Positions 29,095 through 38,267 of a DNA stretch of 64,000 bases are shown here, one piece after another (position 1 is the stretch's first letter; every line of letters begins with the position of its first letter). The notes below the pieces were generated by a model. That model saw only the letters and a program-made list of their open reading frames with translations, did no database searches and was not told where the DNA came from. A program made the position numbers and the translations under genes. The stretch comes from Pseudoalteromonas holothuriae (GTDB lineage Bacteria > Pseudomonadota > Gammaproteobacteria > Enterobacterales > Alteromonadaceae), in contig NZ_CAMAPC010000013.1 of assembly GCF_945859825.1 (NCBI RefSeq), positions 1 through 64,000 of the forward strand, in the 5' to 3' direction.

Positions 29095-29403
29095 ATGGCT
29101 AAAATAACGCGTAAGCTGAGCAATAATAAACATCAAAGTCGCGACTTTGAGTTTATTATTGCCGCTTTAAACGAATTAAAGGTACACCCTGAAAAGTTAG
29201 AAATCATCAAAACAAATTGTGCTGAATTTAAGCAGCAACCATACTTAAAGCGAGGTTTACTGCTCGCAGTGGAGCGTTTTGAGTGGGTATTTGCAATAGA
29301 CGATGACGTACAACGAATCGCCAAACAAGTACTAGCAGATGATTATATAGGAAATCGTTTAAGGCGTTATCCACTTTTGTTTAAAGGTGTTATCTGTGAT
29401 TAA
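29095..29403 (+). CDS. Hypothetical protein upstream of the photolyase-like gene, 102 aa
   Basis: Starts at the ATG at 29095, four bases after the previous stop; an upstream start at 29080 would overlap that gene. Soluble, Lys-rich N-terminus (MAKITRKLSNNKHQSRDFEF) and helical C-terminal half (RIAKQVLADDYIGNRLRRYP). No family recognised. Its TAA overlaps the likely GTG start of the photolyase-like gene by eight bases, which implies coupling and a possible shared light-response role, though that is inferred from position only. Confidence 0.6.
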   Translation: MAKITRKLSNNKHQSRDFEFIIAALNELKVHPEKLEIIKTNCAEFKQQPYLKRGLLLAVERFEWVFAIDDDVQRIAKQVLADDYIGNRLRRYPLLFKGVICD

Positions 29404-30871
29404 TGTGGTTTGGTTAAAGCGTGATTTTAGGATAGAGGATCATGCACCACTAAAGTACAGTCAAAAAAACAATTTACCCACTTTGTTTTTGTATGTCATA
29501 GAGCCAAAATACTGGCAACTTAATGACACCAGTGCGAGGCAGTTTTATTTCATCTCGCAAACCATTCGTTCTTACGCAGAAGAGCTTGAGAAGCTTGGAG
29601 GTTTTTTGTGTATTCGATTTGGTAACGTAGTTGATATTTTGTCAAAAATTAATACTTGCTACCCAATCAGTGCGTTATTTTGTCATCAAGAAACGGGAAA
29701 TAATTGGACATACGAAAGAGATAAACAAGTTTTTAATTGGTGTAACCTACAACACATTGGTATACATGAGTATCGTCAACAAGCTGTATTTCGGGGTAAT
29801 ATTAAAAGAGCAAATTGGCAAAAAAAGGCAGCTCAGTGGCTAGATAGCCCATTAATCAGTGCGCCGAATCGTCTCAATTCTTTAATAAGTTTTCACAGCG
29901 GGTTAGAGTTATTAGATATATATCCAGGAAACGATAACTTTGTCGCCCAAGATATGCAGCTGGGTGGCATACCAAATGCAAAAAATACCTTAAACAGCTT
30001 TTTTAATACTCGCATCAATAAATATTTATATGGCATATCTAGCCCAGTAAGTTCAGTTTCAAGTAGTTCTAGATTAAGCCCCTACTTATGTTATGGCAGC
30101 TTGAGCTTAAAAAAAGTAATTAACGAGTCTTATGCCCTTTGCGTAAACAAACGACAAAAAGCAGGGTTTATTTCTCGGCTTTATTGGCACAGTCATTTTG
30201 TGCAAAAACTGGAATCTGAACCACGCTATGAATTAGAGGCCGTGCATCGCTCCTTGGTTAAAATGCGCGAAGGTGAGTTTGACGAAATAAACTTTGAGCG
30301 TTGGAAAGCAGGTTATACAGGTGTGCCATTTGTTGATGCATGCATGCGCATGTTGATACATACTGGTTGGATTAACTTCAGGATGAGAGCGATGCTGGTT
30401 GCCTATGCCAGTTATCATTTATGGTTAGATTGGCCTAAAACGGCAGCTTACTTAGCAAGTACTTTTATCGACTATGAGCCGGGTATTCATTATCCTCAAA
30501 TACAAATGCAATCGGGTACGACTGGCATTAACCCACCCAGGATGTATAACCCAGTAGCACAAGGGCAAAAGCTTGACCCTCAAGGTGATTTTATACGTCG
30601 CTATTTACCAGAGCTGGCGCATGTACCGAATGCCTATTTGCATACCCCTTGGCTTTATAGCGGTTTAAAAACTGACTTGTACGATAAACCAGATATATTA
30701 CCAAAAGATGCAGCAAGACAAGCGAAGGCTAAAGTATCAAGTTACTATAAGCGGTGTATAGATAGCTCTGAAACTCGGCGTGTCGTGCGTGTACATGCAT
30801 CTAGAGCAAGCCAAGCCAATAATAAATCAGGTACAAATAAGCAACACCGCAGTCAATTGTCGTTGTTTTGA
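29396..30871 (+). CDS. Cryptochrome/photolyase-family flavoprotein, about 491 aa
   Basis: The N-terminal alpha/beta domain opens VINVVWLKRDFRIEDHAPL, the standard photolyase start; the FAD-binding helical domain covers about 210-470 (RLSPYLCYGSLSLKKVI, GYTGVPFVDACMRMLIHTGW, NFRMRAMLVAYASYHLWLDW). Instead of the class I DGDxAxNNG...W region it has GIHYPQIQMQSGTTGINPPR, the pattern of a less studied photolyase-like branch. DNA repair (CPD or 6-4) or light sensing are both possible. The start is GTG at 29396, overlapping the upstream gene; GTG at 29387 is an alternative. A basic tail ends the protein. Confidence 0.85.
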   Translation: MINVVWLKRDFRIEDHAPLKYSQKNNLPTLFLYVIEPKYWQLNDTSARQFYFISQTIRSYAEELEKLGGFLCIRFGNVVDILSKINTCYPISALFCHQETGNNWTYERDKQVFNWCNLQHIGIHEYRQQAVFRGNIKRANWQKKAAQWLDSPLISAPNRLNSLISFHSGLELLDIYPGNDNFVAQDMQLGGIPNAKNTLNSFFNTRINKYLYGISSPVSSVSSSSRLSPYLCYGSLSLKKVINESYALCVNKRQKAGFISRLYWHSHFVQKLESEPRYELEAVHRSLVKMREGEFDEINFERWKAGYTGVPFVDACMRMLIHTGWINFRMRAMLVAYASYHLWLDWPKTAAYLASTFIDYEPGIHYPQIQMQSGTTGINPPRMYNPVAQGQKLDPQGDFIRRYLPELAHVPNAYLHTPWLYSGLKTDLYDKPDILPKDAARQAKAKVSSYYKRCIDSSETRRVVRVHASRASQANNKSGTNKQHRSQLSLF

Positions 30872-31014
30872 TGAGCTAAAGTTTTTGTGGCGGTGGTAAT
30901 ATGTTCAAAACAAATATTTTATCCTATCTGAGTGGTCGGTCGACGAATCTTTGTGATTATAAAAGTAAAAAATGTTAAATTATCGCGATTTTTTAGATTT
31001 AGAGATTGTAAGCT

Positions 31015-32607
31015 ATGTCAAATGTTACAGAGACGCAGGCCAAAAACCAGCAAAGTAAGGGCTGGTTTAACCGCTTTTTAGCGACTGTAGAGTTTTTAGG
31101 CAATATGTTGCCTCACCCAATTACTTTGTTCGCGATGTTCTGTGTCGCCATTGTTGTTTTTAGTGGTATTGCTGATTGGATGGGGTTAAGTGCAATTGAC
31201 CCTCGCCCTGAAGGTGCTAAGGGCAGAGATCCTGATGGTATTATTGAAGTCGTTAGTCTTTTAAGTGCAGAAGGTTTACAAAAAATTGTCACCGGTCTTG
31301 TTACGAACTTTACTGGATTTGCACCACTTGGAACAGTACTAGTGGCGTTATTAGGTGTTAGTGTTGCTGAGCATTCAGGACTATTATCAGCGGCAATGCG
31401 CGGTATGGTGATGGGCGCTTCGAAGCGATTAGTGACTTTTATGGTGGTATTTGCCGCTATATTATCCAACACAGCATCTGAATTGGGTTATGTTGTACTT
31501 ATACCTTTGGCTGCAATGATTTTCCATAGTTTAGGCCGTCACCCTCTGGCTGGCTTAGCAGCAGCCTTTGCAGGGGTGTCAGGTGGGTATAGTGCAAATT
31601 TATTACTTGGAACGATTGATCCACTGCTGGCTGGTATTACAACACCAGCGGCACAAATGATAGACCCCACTTATCAAGTAGGTCCTGAAGCAAATTGGTA
31701 CTTCATGATGATATCGGTCTTTTTGATTGCTATCGTAGGTACTGTTGTAACAGAGAAAATTGTTGAACCGCGTCTTGGTAAATATAACCCAAATGACGCA
31801 AGTATTGACTTAGGTGAAAACAACATAGAGCATTTATCGGCAATTGAAAAGTCGGGGCTTAAATGGGCTGGTTTTTCATTACTAATTGTATCAGCTTTAC
31901 TTGCACTAACAATAGTGCCACAAAGCGGTATTTTACGTCATCCTGAGACAGGCTTAGTTGCTGGTTCACCTTTTTTAAAAGGGATTGTGGTATTCATCTT
32001 TGTGACATTTGCAATTCCTGGTTTTGTGTATGGTCGTGTCGTTGGCACGATGAAAAATGACCGTGACGTTATTGATGCGATGAGCAAATCAATGGGCTCA
32101 ATGGGCATGTATATCGTATTAGTGTTTTTTGCTGCCCAATTTGTTGCGTTTTTTAAGTGGACTAATTTAGGTACGATTTTGGCAATAAATGGAGCTGCAT
32201 TACTTACCGCGCTCAACCTCACTGGCCCTGAAGTATTTGTATTATTTATATTTATGTGTGCGCTAGTTAACCTAAGCTTAGGATCGTCATCAGCACAGTG
32301 GGCCGTGACCGCACCGATATTTGTACCTATGTTAATGCTTGTTGGCTACGCACCAGAAACGATTCAAGCAGCATATCGAATTGGAGATTCAGTGACTAAC
32401 TTAATAACGCCAATGATGAGCTACTTTGGCCTTATTTTAGCCGTTGCGACGAAGTACAAAAAGGATATGGGAATTGGTACTTTGGTTGCGACTATGCTGC
32501 CATACAGTATGTTTTTCTTTGTAGGCTGGGTATTGCTGTTCTACATCTGGGTATTTGGTTTTGGGCTGCCTGTAGGGCCGAACTCACCGATTTATTACAC
32601 TCCCTAA
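31015..32607 (+). CDS. AbgT-family transporter, 530 aa
   Basis: Polytopic inner-membrane protein with about 11-13 helices and the AbgT-family features: LGNMLPHPITLFAMFC near the N-terminus, FTGFAPLGTVLVALLGVSVAEHSGL, a long region GLAAAFAGVSGGYSANLLLGTIDPL, and SSAQWAVTAPIFVPM followed by GDSVTNLITPMMSYFGL. E. coli AbgT imports p-aminobenzoyl-glutamate; other members export sulfonamides (MtrF/YdaH type), so direction and substrate are open. It is probably a single-gene unit, followed by a hairpin. Confidence 0.9.
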   Translation: MSNVTETQAKNQQSKGWFNRFLATVEFLGNMLPHPITLFAMFCVAIVVFSGIADWMGLSAIDPRPEGAKGRDPDGIIEVVSLLSAEGLQKIVTGLVTNFTGFAPLGTVLVALLGVSVAEHSGLLSAAMRGMVMGASKRLVTFMVVFAAILSNTASELGYVVLIPLAAMIFHSLGRHPLAGLAAAFAGVSGGYSANLLLGTIDPLLAGITTPAAQMIDPTYQVGPEANWYFMMISVFLIAIVGTVVTEKIVEPRLGKYNPNDASIDLGENNIEHLSAIEKSGLKWAGFSLLIVSALLALTIVPQSGILRHPETGLVAGSPFLKGIVVFIFVTFAIPGFVYGRVVGTMKNDRDVIDAMSKSMGSMGMYIVLVFFAAQFVAFFKWTNLGTILAINGAALLTALNLTGPEVFVLFIFMCALVNLSLGSSSAQWAVTAPIFVPMLMLVGYAPETIQAAYRIGDSVTNLITPMMSYFGLILAVATKYKKDMGIGTLVATMLPYSMFFFVGWVLLFYIWVFGFGLPVGPNSPIYYTP

Positions 32608-32619
32608 ATATAATAAAAA

Positions 32620-32644
32620 AACGCCAGCTTTGTTTGCTGGCGTT
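32620..32644 (+). terminator. Hairpin after the AbgT gene
   Basis: AACGCCAGC TTTGTTT GCTGGCGTT: 9-bp perfect stem, 12 bases after the AbgT stop. No T-run follows on the plus strand, whereas an A-run precedes it, so as an intrinsic terminator it is better formed on the minus strand. Confidence 0.6.
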
Positions 32645-32809
32645 GCTCATTGTAGTGAGTTAATAAAGGGAGCGAGATTATATAAAATACTAGCATAATG
32701 TAATAAATAGATTTGTTAAAAGACAAATGCTCACCTACAGTTCAATAGAACTTACCAAAAAAGGAGCTTAGGTTTCTCACGAAACATGACTAAATCACAA
32801 AGGTAGTTT

Positions 32810-33445
32810 ATGTATACACTCTTTTATTACCCTCGAAACGCCAGCCTTGCACCGCATTTTGTTCTTAAAGCACTTAACGTTCCCTATCAACTAGAACTTG
32901 TTGACCGTAAAAAGCTGATGCAAAAGTCTGCGCAATATGTACAAATGAATCCAACTGGACGGATCCCCACGTTAGTTGATGACGATTTTATTTTGTTTGA
33001 AAGCGCTGCAATTTGTTTATACCTGTGCGAAAAGCACCCTAATGGTCATTTGATACCTACCGAGCCCCAAGCAAAAGCTGAATTTTATCAATGGCTCATG
33101 TATTTAACGACGACCTTGCAAAATGAATTGATGGTTTACTATTACCCCGAAAGGCATACGCAAAGCGCTATTATGTATGACGATATTGTGAATACTCAGC
33201 AGTCACGCATTCGTGAATGTTTGGAGTTACTCAATCGGTATATTGGTGAAAAAGTGTATATGGTTAATGAGCAATTTACTGTATGCGATTGCTACATGTT
33301 TATGCTTTGCATTTGGGCGGATGAATTAAAAAACCCGCCTCTGAGTTTTAAAAACTTAAATAGATACCTTAAAGGGCTTGCTAAGCACCCTGCCATAAAA
33401 GCGGTATGTGACAATGAGCAAACCGATTTATGTGCATATAAATAA
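32810..33445 (+). CDS. Glutathione S-transferase family protein, 211 aa
   Basis: N-terminal thioredoxin fold (about 1-78; MYTLFYYPRNASLAPHFVLK, NPTGRIPTLVDDDFILFESA, AICLYLCEKHP) and a C-terminal helical domain (about 88-205). The N-P-x-G-x-I-P and E-S-x-A-I motifs bind glutathione. The catalytic residue would be Ser12 or nearby (Asn10/Ala11/Ser12), as in beta/zeta-like bacterial GSTs. Substrate unknown. AAGG precedes the start. The gene is convergent with the DMT-family gene. Confidence 0.88.
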   Translation: MYTLFYYPRNASLAPHFVLKALNVPYQLELVDRKKLMQKSAQYVQMNPTGRIPTLVDDDFILFESAAICLYLCEKHPNGHLIPTEPQAKAEFYQWLMYLTTTLQNELMVYYYPERHTQSAIMYDDIVNTQQSRIRECLELLNRYIGEKVYMVNEQFTVCDCYMFMLCIWADELKNPPLSFKNLNRYLKGLAKHPAIKAVCDNEQTDLCAYK

Positions 33446-33488
33446 GTTTTAACAACTGACATTGTGAGTGGTGCCACATACATTAATG

Positions 33489-33926
33489 CTATGAGGCACT
33501 GAAGTCCTTATTCACTAGAATTAGTCCGATTAACATTGCACTGATCCCGAGTAATTTTTGAGGAGAAATGCTGGCTTGTTGCACATTAAACCAACCGAAA
33601 TGAGTAATCAACATAGCCATTAATAACTGCCCACTGAGTACCATCGACATTAAATTTCCAACGCCCATTTTGGGAATTAAAAAGTAGCACAGGCCAACAC
33701 CAACAGCACTGAATATGCCACCAACTCCCCATAGATACCAAGGTATGTGACTAATCACTTTATAATTAGGAGCACCGGCACTTGAAACACCTAGTATTAC
33801 AAGAGAGAAAAGTGCACAAACTGTTGCCAAAATTGGACTTTTAAGTAGCATGCCAAGTTGTGCGTTCATACTTGCTTGTAAGGCTATTGCAGCGCCAGCG
33901 AAAAATGCTAACAAGGTAAACAACAT
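33489..33926 (-). CDS. DMT-superfamily small transporter (YdcZ/DUF606 type), 145 aa
   Basis: Five hydrophobic segments over 145 residues with the family pattern AGAAIALQASMNAQLGMLLK, YLWGVGGIFSAVGVG, LSGQLLMAMLITHFGWF and LLGISAMLIGLILV. Members are half-size (five-helix) drug/metabolite transporters that likely work as dimers; substrate unknown. Its ATG overlaps the TAA of the nitroreductase gene (TAATG), so the pair is translationally coupled. Confidence 0.85.
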   Translation of the reverse strand: MLFTLLAFFAGAAIALQASMNAQLGMLLKSPILATVCALFSLVILGVSSAGAPNYKVISHIPWYLWGVGGIFSAVGVGLCYFLIPKMGVGNLMSMVLSGQLLMAMLITHFGWFNVQQASISPQKLLGISAMLIGLILVNKDFSAS

Positions 33927-34576
33927 TATAGTTCCATACCCAGAACTAACTCATTAAGGGGCCTCCTTATTTTATACCTCAATGCGCTATAATCAAAAGG
34001 GTGGCGGTAGCCAATTGGACAAGCAATCACAGTTTTAAGCTGCAAGCCATCTAAATCTAATATTCGATCATATTCTTGGTGTTCTATACCACCAATAGGG
34101 CATGTATCTATTTGCAACGATGCTGCAGAGATTAGTAAAGTAGAAAGTGCAATATAGGCTTGCTCAGATGCCCATTTATATTGTTTATCGGTGGTTAGGC
34201 TTGATAAAGCATCAAGCATGCTATTTTTTATAGAAATCAATCTTTCATCACTCAAATCATTGTATAGAGAGTACCTTTGGGTATGATTGTCAATCATAGT
34301 TGTTATGCAGCTCATATCTGCAGCGAAAACTAGAAGGTGGCTGTTATCGGCGACTTTATTTTGCCCGAAGCTGTACTCTACTAACTGATTCTTTAATGTG
34401 TGGTCTTTGATTACAATTATCTTGTAGGGCTGTAATCCGTAAGAAGAAGCGCTTAAACGTGTATTATTTAAAATCTCAGTTAGTGTCTCATCACTTACCT
34501 GTTTGTTGCTAAAACGGCGGACAGCATATCGCCAATAAAGTGTGTCTTGTAATGTGTGGATTGATTCTGATTGCAT
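33926..34576 (-). CDS. Nitroreductase-family NAD(P)H-dependent FMN oxidoreductase, 216 aa
   Basis: Typical opening YWRYAVRRFSNKQVSDETL with the R-x-S/Y-R-x-F FMN phosphate contact, SSYGLQPYKIIVI, and a later GGIEHQEYDRILDL, as in NfnB/YdgI-type nitroreductases (homodimeric, FMN-bound, acting on nitroaromatics or quinones). Length is normal. The gene lies 65 bases downstream of a divergently read... no, same-strand Crp/Fnr-type gene, and is coupled to a small exporter; a detoxify-and-export pair under that regulator is a plausible inference. Confidence 0.88.
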   Translation of the reverse strand: MQSESIHTLQDTLYWRYAVRRFSNKQVSDETLTEILNNTRLSASSYGLQPYKIIVIKDHTLKNQLVEYSFGQNKVADNSHLLVFAADMSCITTMIDNHTQRYSLYNDLSDERLISIKNSMLDALSSLTTDKQYKWASEQAYIALSTLLISAASLQIDTCPIGGIEHQEYDRILDLDGLQLKTVIACPIGYRHPFDYSALRYKIRRPLNELVLGMEL

Positions 34577-34641
34577 GGTAAACCTTGTTTGTTGTGACTT
34601 TACGATGCAGGATAAAGGAGATGATTTCGGGACTCATTTAC

Positions 34642-35244
34642 CTATGTAAATAAGTTCATACTTTTTAGTGTTTTTCGTATTCTGCTTAGCTGGGTTGGAC
34701 TGATACCTAAGTGTGAAGCCAAATGATATTGCGGGATTTGGGTTGAAAGAGCACTATTTTGTTTTAAAAATAATAGGTAGCGCTGTGTCGCATCTTGTTG
34801 AATTAGGCAGACCTCACGCTGGTCTTTTTCGAGCAGCCAGTTTTGTTCAAGGTATTTTATTTGAAATTGCATTAGTTCATTATTAGCAAATAATAATTGC
34901 CGAAAAGGTTTAAAACCTATAAGGGTAACCTCACAGTCTTGTAAGCATTGAACCCCCTGCTCTTGTGCTTTTTGTTGATGAAGCGCGCTCATAACACCTG
35001 GGAATTCACCGGAGCAAAAAAAACGTTTCTTATACTCCTGACCATTATTATCACATGCAAATAAGCGGGCGACCCCTCGATTAAGAAAAGCAAAGCTGTT
35101 AGGTAGTTTGCCATATGGATATAAGTATTCATCTTTTTTGAATTCTGCGTGCTGACACAGAGGTAACATTTGCTGCCATGTTGCATCAGAAATAGCTGAA
35201 TACGATGTTAGTACATCACGTAATTGTTGTAACTTTTTGGACAT
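34642..35244 (-). CDS. Crp/Fnr-family transcriptional regulator, 200 aa
   Basis: N-terminal cyclic-nucleotide-binding-type beta-roll (about 25-125; FKKDEYLYPYGKLPNSFAFL, RGVARLF) and a C-terminal helix-turn-helix (about 160-195; YHLASHLGISPTQLSRIRK). The cAMP-contact R-S and E pattern of CRP is not present and there is no Cys cluster, so it is neither CRP nor FNR; effector unknown. It is upstream of and on the same strand as the nitroreductase and exporter genes (65-base gap), which it may control or be co-transcribed with. Confidence 0.88.
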   Translation of the reverse strand: MSKKLQQLRDVLTSYSAISDATWQQMLPLCQHAEFKKDEYLYPYGKLPNSFAFLNRGVARLFACDNNGQEYKKRFFCSGEFPGVMSALHQQKAQEQGVQCLQDCEVTLIGFKPFRQLLFANNELMQFQIKYLEQNWLLEKDQREVCLIQQDATQRYLLFLKQNSALSTQIPQYHLASHLGISPTQLSRIRKTLKSMNLFT

Positions 35245-35466
35245 TTAACCTCCTTGGTCGATGAGTGTTATGAATAAAAGTGCTTACTAATCATATTAAC
35301 GAACATACCATTGCAGCACCATTATGTAGGTACACGATTAGCATTTGAGTTTTAACGTACCAAGAGTCGGTTTGCAGAAATCCAGTGCTGAGAAATACTT
35401 ACTTATGAACTTAAACAATACTCACCAAACTGAGATTGTGTTATTCCTCTAATTACTGATTAAATA

Positions 35467-37170
35467 TTACTTTTCACACGCAATTTGAAAAATATTAAGT
35501 GCTTTGTGTAAATCGATAATACGCTTTGCAATATTTTTGTTTTCAGTGGCACTTTGTTCAGTCATTTCTGAGGTTGTATTGGCAATATTATTGATACTAT
35601 CTAAGCTTTGGCTAATTTCATTCGCTACCACTGACTGCTCCTCTGCTGCTGTTGCTATCTGAGTATTCAGGTCTGATATTTCACCAACCGATTGCGCTGC
35701 TTGCTCAAACAACCTAACGTTTTCGTTACTTTTATCTAGGCAAATTTGGGTACTTTCACTGCCTTTTTGCATTGATGCCACCGCATTATTCGCTTCATGT
35801 TGCAAACGCACTACTAACTTTTGGATATCAACCGTTGAAACTTGAGTACGCTGCGCCAACTGACGTACTTCATCTGCTACAACAGCAAAGCCTCGTCCGC
35901 TTTCTCCAGCTCTTGCAGCTTCTATGGCTGCATTTAAAGCTAAAAGATTGGTCTGTTCAGCAATCCCTTGAATAGATTCTAACACGGTGCCAATGCTGTT
36001 TGTTTCAGCAACTAAACTCTCAATCACTTTTGAAGCATTAGCTACTTCTTCAGCAACTTGTTTAATTACCGTTTGTGTTTGCGCAGCACCTGAACGCCCA
36101 AGTATCACTTTTTCTTTAACGGCTTCAGTTACTACTGCTGCTTCAGCAGTATTACGTGCCACTTCTTGCGTTGTGCTGCTCATTTCGTGAATCGCACTGG
36201 CGACGGAACTGATCTCTTCACGCTGATGTAATACATTTTCTAGGGTTTGCTGCATCGACAATACAACCACTTCAGAAGAACTCCCTAAATTATTAGCTTG
36301 ATTATTTACCTTTCCTATCATTGAACTTAAAACCAAGAGAAAATTATTAAAAGACTTAGCAAGTACGCCGGTTTCATCATTAGCCTTATCATTTAAGCGG
36401 ATACGCAAATCACCATCACCACTGGCTAACTCTTTAAGACGTTCGTTTAAATTATTAATAGGGCGAGTAATAGCTCGAGCAATAAGGCTGGGCATAATAG
36501 TGCCCCAAATGATTGAAATAACAAAAACTACAATAATTACACGTATGGCTTGCTGTTCATGCTGCTCAGCAGTAATAGCAGCAGTCAATGTAAAAGCATG
36601 AATTTTGTCTAACAAAGTAACTAATCTTTGATCAATATTGTCTTCTAAAACCTCAACAGACTTTGCCTGTGATAGCATTTTATCAACATCGCCATCTAGC
36701 CCCATTTGCATTACCTCATTCAATTTTTGCGCTAACAATACATAATCTTTATCGACTAATATCAGGTCGGTTAATAGTTTTTGGTATTCTTGTTTGGCGA
36801 GTTGGGAATGTAATGATGGAATGGATTTTTCTATAAAGCTCTGTATATCAATGATTTCTTGCTTTGTTTTGTTTAATAACTTTATGACTCTATCTCGTTC
36901 AGTCGAGATCTGCGCAGCAGGAAATTTACCGTGTTCCGCCATCAAAGTATGCAATAAAAATCGCTCAAATAAGATTGCTTGTTGAAGTTGATGTTCAGTG
37001 ATTTTTGTAAGAGCTTGGGTTAATGGTATATCTTCCTCTGCAATGTCTATCAGCTCTTTGCCTATTTTATTCATACTTGAAATCGATACCCAGCCCAAAA
37101 TTATCATTAAAATTAAATTAGAAAACCCGAGGAGATATACTTTTTTCGATATCGTAATTTTAGAAAGCAC
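35467..37170 (-). CDS. Methyl-accepting chemotaxis protein, 567 aa
   Basis: Transmembrane helix 1 at about 10-30, a periplasmic four-helix-bundle-like sensor (about 31-205, strongly helical, few motifs), helix 2 at about 207-230, HAMP (about 228-285; [20 protein letters not shown]) and the cytoplasmic signalling domain with the hairpin tip [20 protein letters not shown] and [20 protein letters not shown]. No C-terminal CheR pentapeptide. The start codon is GTG, directly after the TAA of the BLUF gene, so translation is coupled. The pairing suggests the receptor takes input from a blue-light sensor, which is inference. Confidence 0.92.
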   Translation of the reverse strand: MLSKITISKKVYLLGFSNLILMIILGWVSISSMNKIGKELIDIAEEDIPLTQALTKITEHQLQQAILFERFLLHTLMAEHGKFPAAQISTERDRVIKLLNKTKQEIIDIQSFIEKSIPSLHSQLAKQEYQKLLTDLILVDKDYVLLAQKLNEVMQMGLDGDVDKMLSQAKSVEVLEDNIDQRLVTLLDKIHAFTLTAAITAEQHEQQAIRVIIVVFVISIIWGTIMPSLIARAITRPINNLNERLKELASGDGDLRIRLNDKANDETGVLAKSFNNFLLVLSSMIGKVNNQANNLGSSSEVVVLSMQQTLENVLHQREEISSVASAIHEMSSTTQEVARNTAEAAVVTEAVKEKVILGRSGAAQTQTVIKQVAEEVANASKVIESLVAETNSIGTVLESIQGIAEQTNLLALNAAIEAARAGESGRGFAVVADEVRQLAQRTQVSTVDIQKLVVRLQHEANNAVASMQKGSESTQICLDKSNENVRLFEQAAQSVGEISDLNTQIATAAEEQSVVANEISQSLDSINNIANTTSEMTEQSATENKNIAKRIIDLHKALNIFQIACEK

Positions 37171-37614
37171 TTATGACCCCTTAACCAAATATTGGTGTTC
37201 GCTGAGTTTAAAATAATTTAGCAAGTCAACGGCAAAGCTGCTCTCGTCGTTAAAACCTATTATTGGGTTTGGTTGCTGCATGCATTGAGAAAAACTGGGG
37301 AGTGTTTGTATTGACTGGTAGTCCACCATTTTGAAGCCCATTTGCCAATCTGGAAATGCTCTGAGCTTAATGTTTTTGCGACTGATACGATTAATTCGGC
37401 TATGACGTTCATCTGCAAGTATCTTGTTATAGAGAATATCTACTTGTTTTTCTTCTCCTTCAAGTGCTTGAATAAAAGTCCCTTTATTATCATAAAGCAA
37501 TAAGCCAGTCACGCCCATACTTGCATTATTGCCTCTAGCTTGTTCTAACAGCCCAAATAACTCAGGCTCAGAAAAGTGCCACTTAGCTCGACTAACATAA
37601 ACCAATTCAATCAA
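37171..37614 (-). CDS. BLUF-domain blue-light sensor protein, 147 aa
   Basis: The start is taken as TTG at 37614 because GGAGG lies six bases before it and the domain begins right there (MIELVYVSRA); a frame extends to 37767 but adds sequence unlike the family. BLUF (sensors of blue light using FAD) spans about 1-95. The photochemical residues are present: Tyr6, Asn30, Gln49 (GTFIQALEGE) and Trp90 (FPDWQMGF), so FAD-based light sensing is likely. The C-terminal 50 residues have no known domain and probably pass the signal on. The gene ends in a TAA that abuts the GTG of the chemotaxis receptor gene. Confidence 0.9.
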   Translation of the reverse strand: MIELVYVSRAKWHFSEPELFGLLEQARGNNASMGVTGLLLYDNKGTFIQALEGEEKQVDILYNKILADERHSRINRISRKNIKLRAFPDWQMGFKMVDYQSIQTLPSFSQCMQQPNPIIGFNDESSFAVDLLNYFKLSEHQYLVKGS

Positions 37615-38267
37615 TATACGCCTCCAACTTGCCCAGATCATGAAATGAACCAATGTCCTTTGGCGCTGGGCTACACCAATTATTAAATCGTTTCTACCCA
37701 CCTCAGTTAAGTCTAATACAAAAGCAAAAATAATCCCAAAATCGGCAAAAATAAAATTCAACAGCACTAATACAGCACGACTGTTCAGTACTTTTTCTTA
37801 GCCGAGATTACAGTGTAAAAATAGTGTTTTAAGTACATATTCGCATTTATGCTAAAAACAATATTATTCAACAGACACATCAGTAAATAAGAGGGAAATC
37901 TTTTGAAACCAGAATTCAATAACTCATTGTGAAGTATGTAAGATACTCAAAGCAAAGAAAGACCCACATGTGCCGCTAACCAATGATAATATTTTGAGTA
38001 AGATTGAACTAAAAGCAATGAATCTCTGGCTACAAAAGTAAAAATTTCACTTAAATAACATAAAAAACCAATATTTTTACATTCATTTACATTTGAGTTG
38101 TAAACAATTCAATACGTATAAGTTCCTAATTTAGGTGAATTTATTGCTTCAAAGTTTGCCCTGCAATCTGGTCTGACCATGGTTAAACTTTAATCCAGCT
38201 ATTGATCTAATGTGTATCTCAGATTATTCCTAGATTACTCATTTACGGGTAACAACAAGGATACAAC
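37615..38267. other. Divergent intergenic region, BLUF gene / trypsin-like protease
   Basis: About 650 bases. Part of it (37615-37767) is open in frame with the BLUF gene but not considered coding. A FadR-like palindrome lies at 38166-38182. Nothing else is supported. Confidence 0.5.
38166..38182. promoter_or_regulatory. FadR/GntR-like palindrome upstream of the protease gene
   Basis: ATCTGGTCTGACCATGG contains the perfect inverted pair TGGTC/GACCA around one base, like FadR-type GntR sites. It lies about 85 bases before the protease ATG. The first eleven bases match the fadE-adjacent site (ATCTGGTCNGA). Fatty-acid control of a protease would be unexpected, so this may serve another GntR regulator. 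Confidence 0.35.

Noticed and set aside
37615..37767. Longer N-terminus for the BLUF protein
   Set aside because: The GGAGG site and the start of the BLUF domain both point to TTG at 37614; the extra residues fit no BLUF protein.
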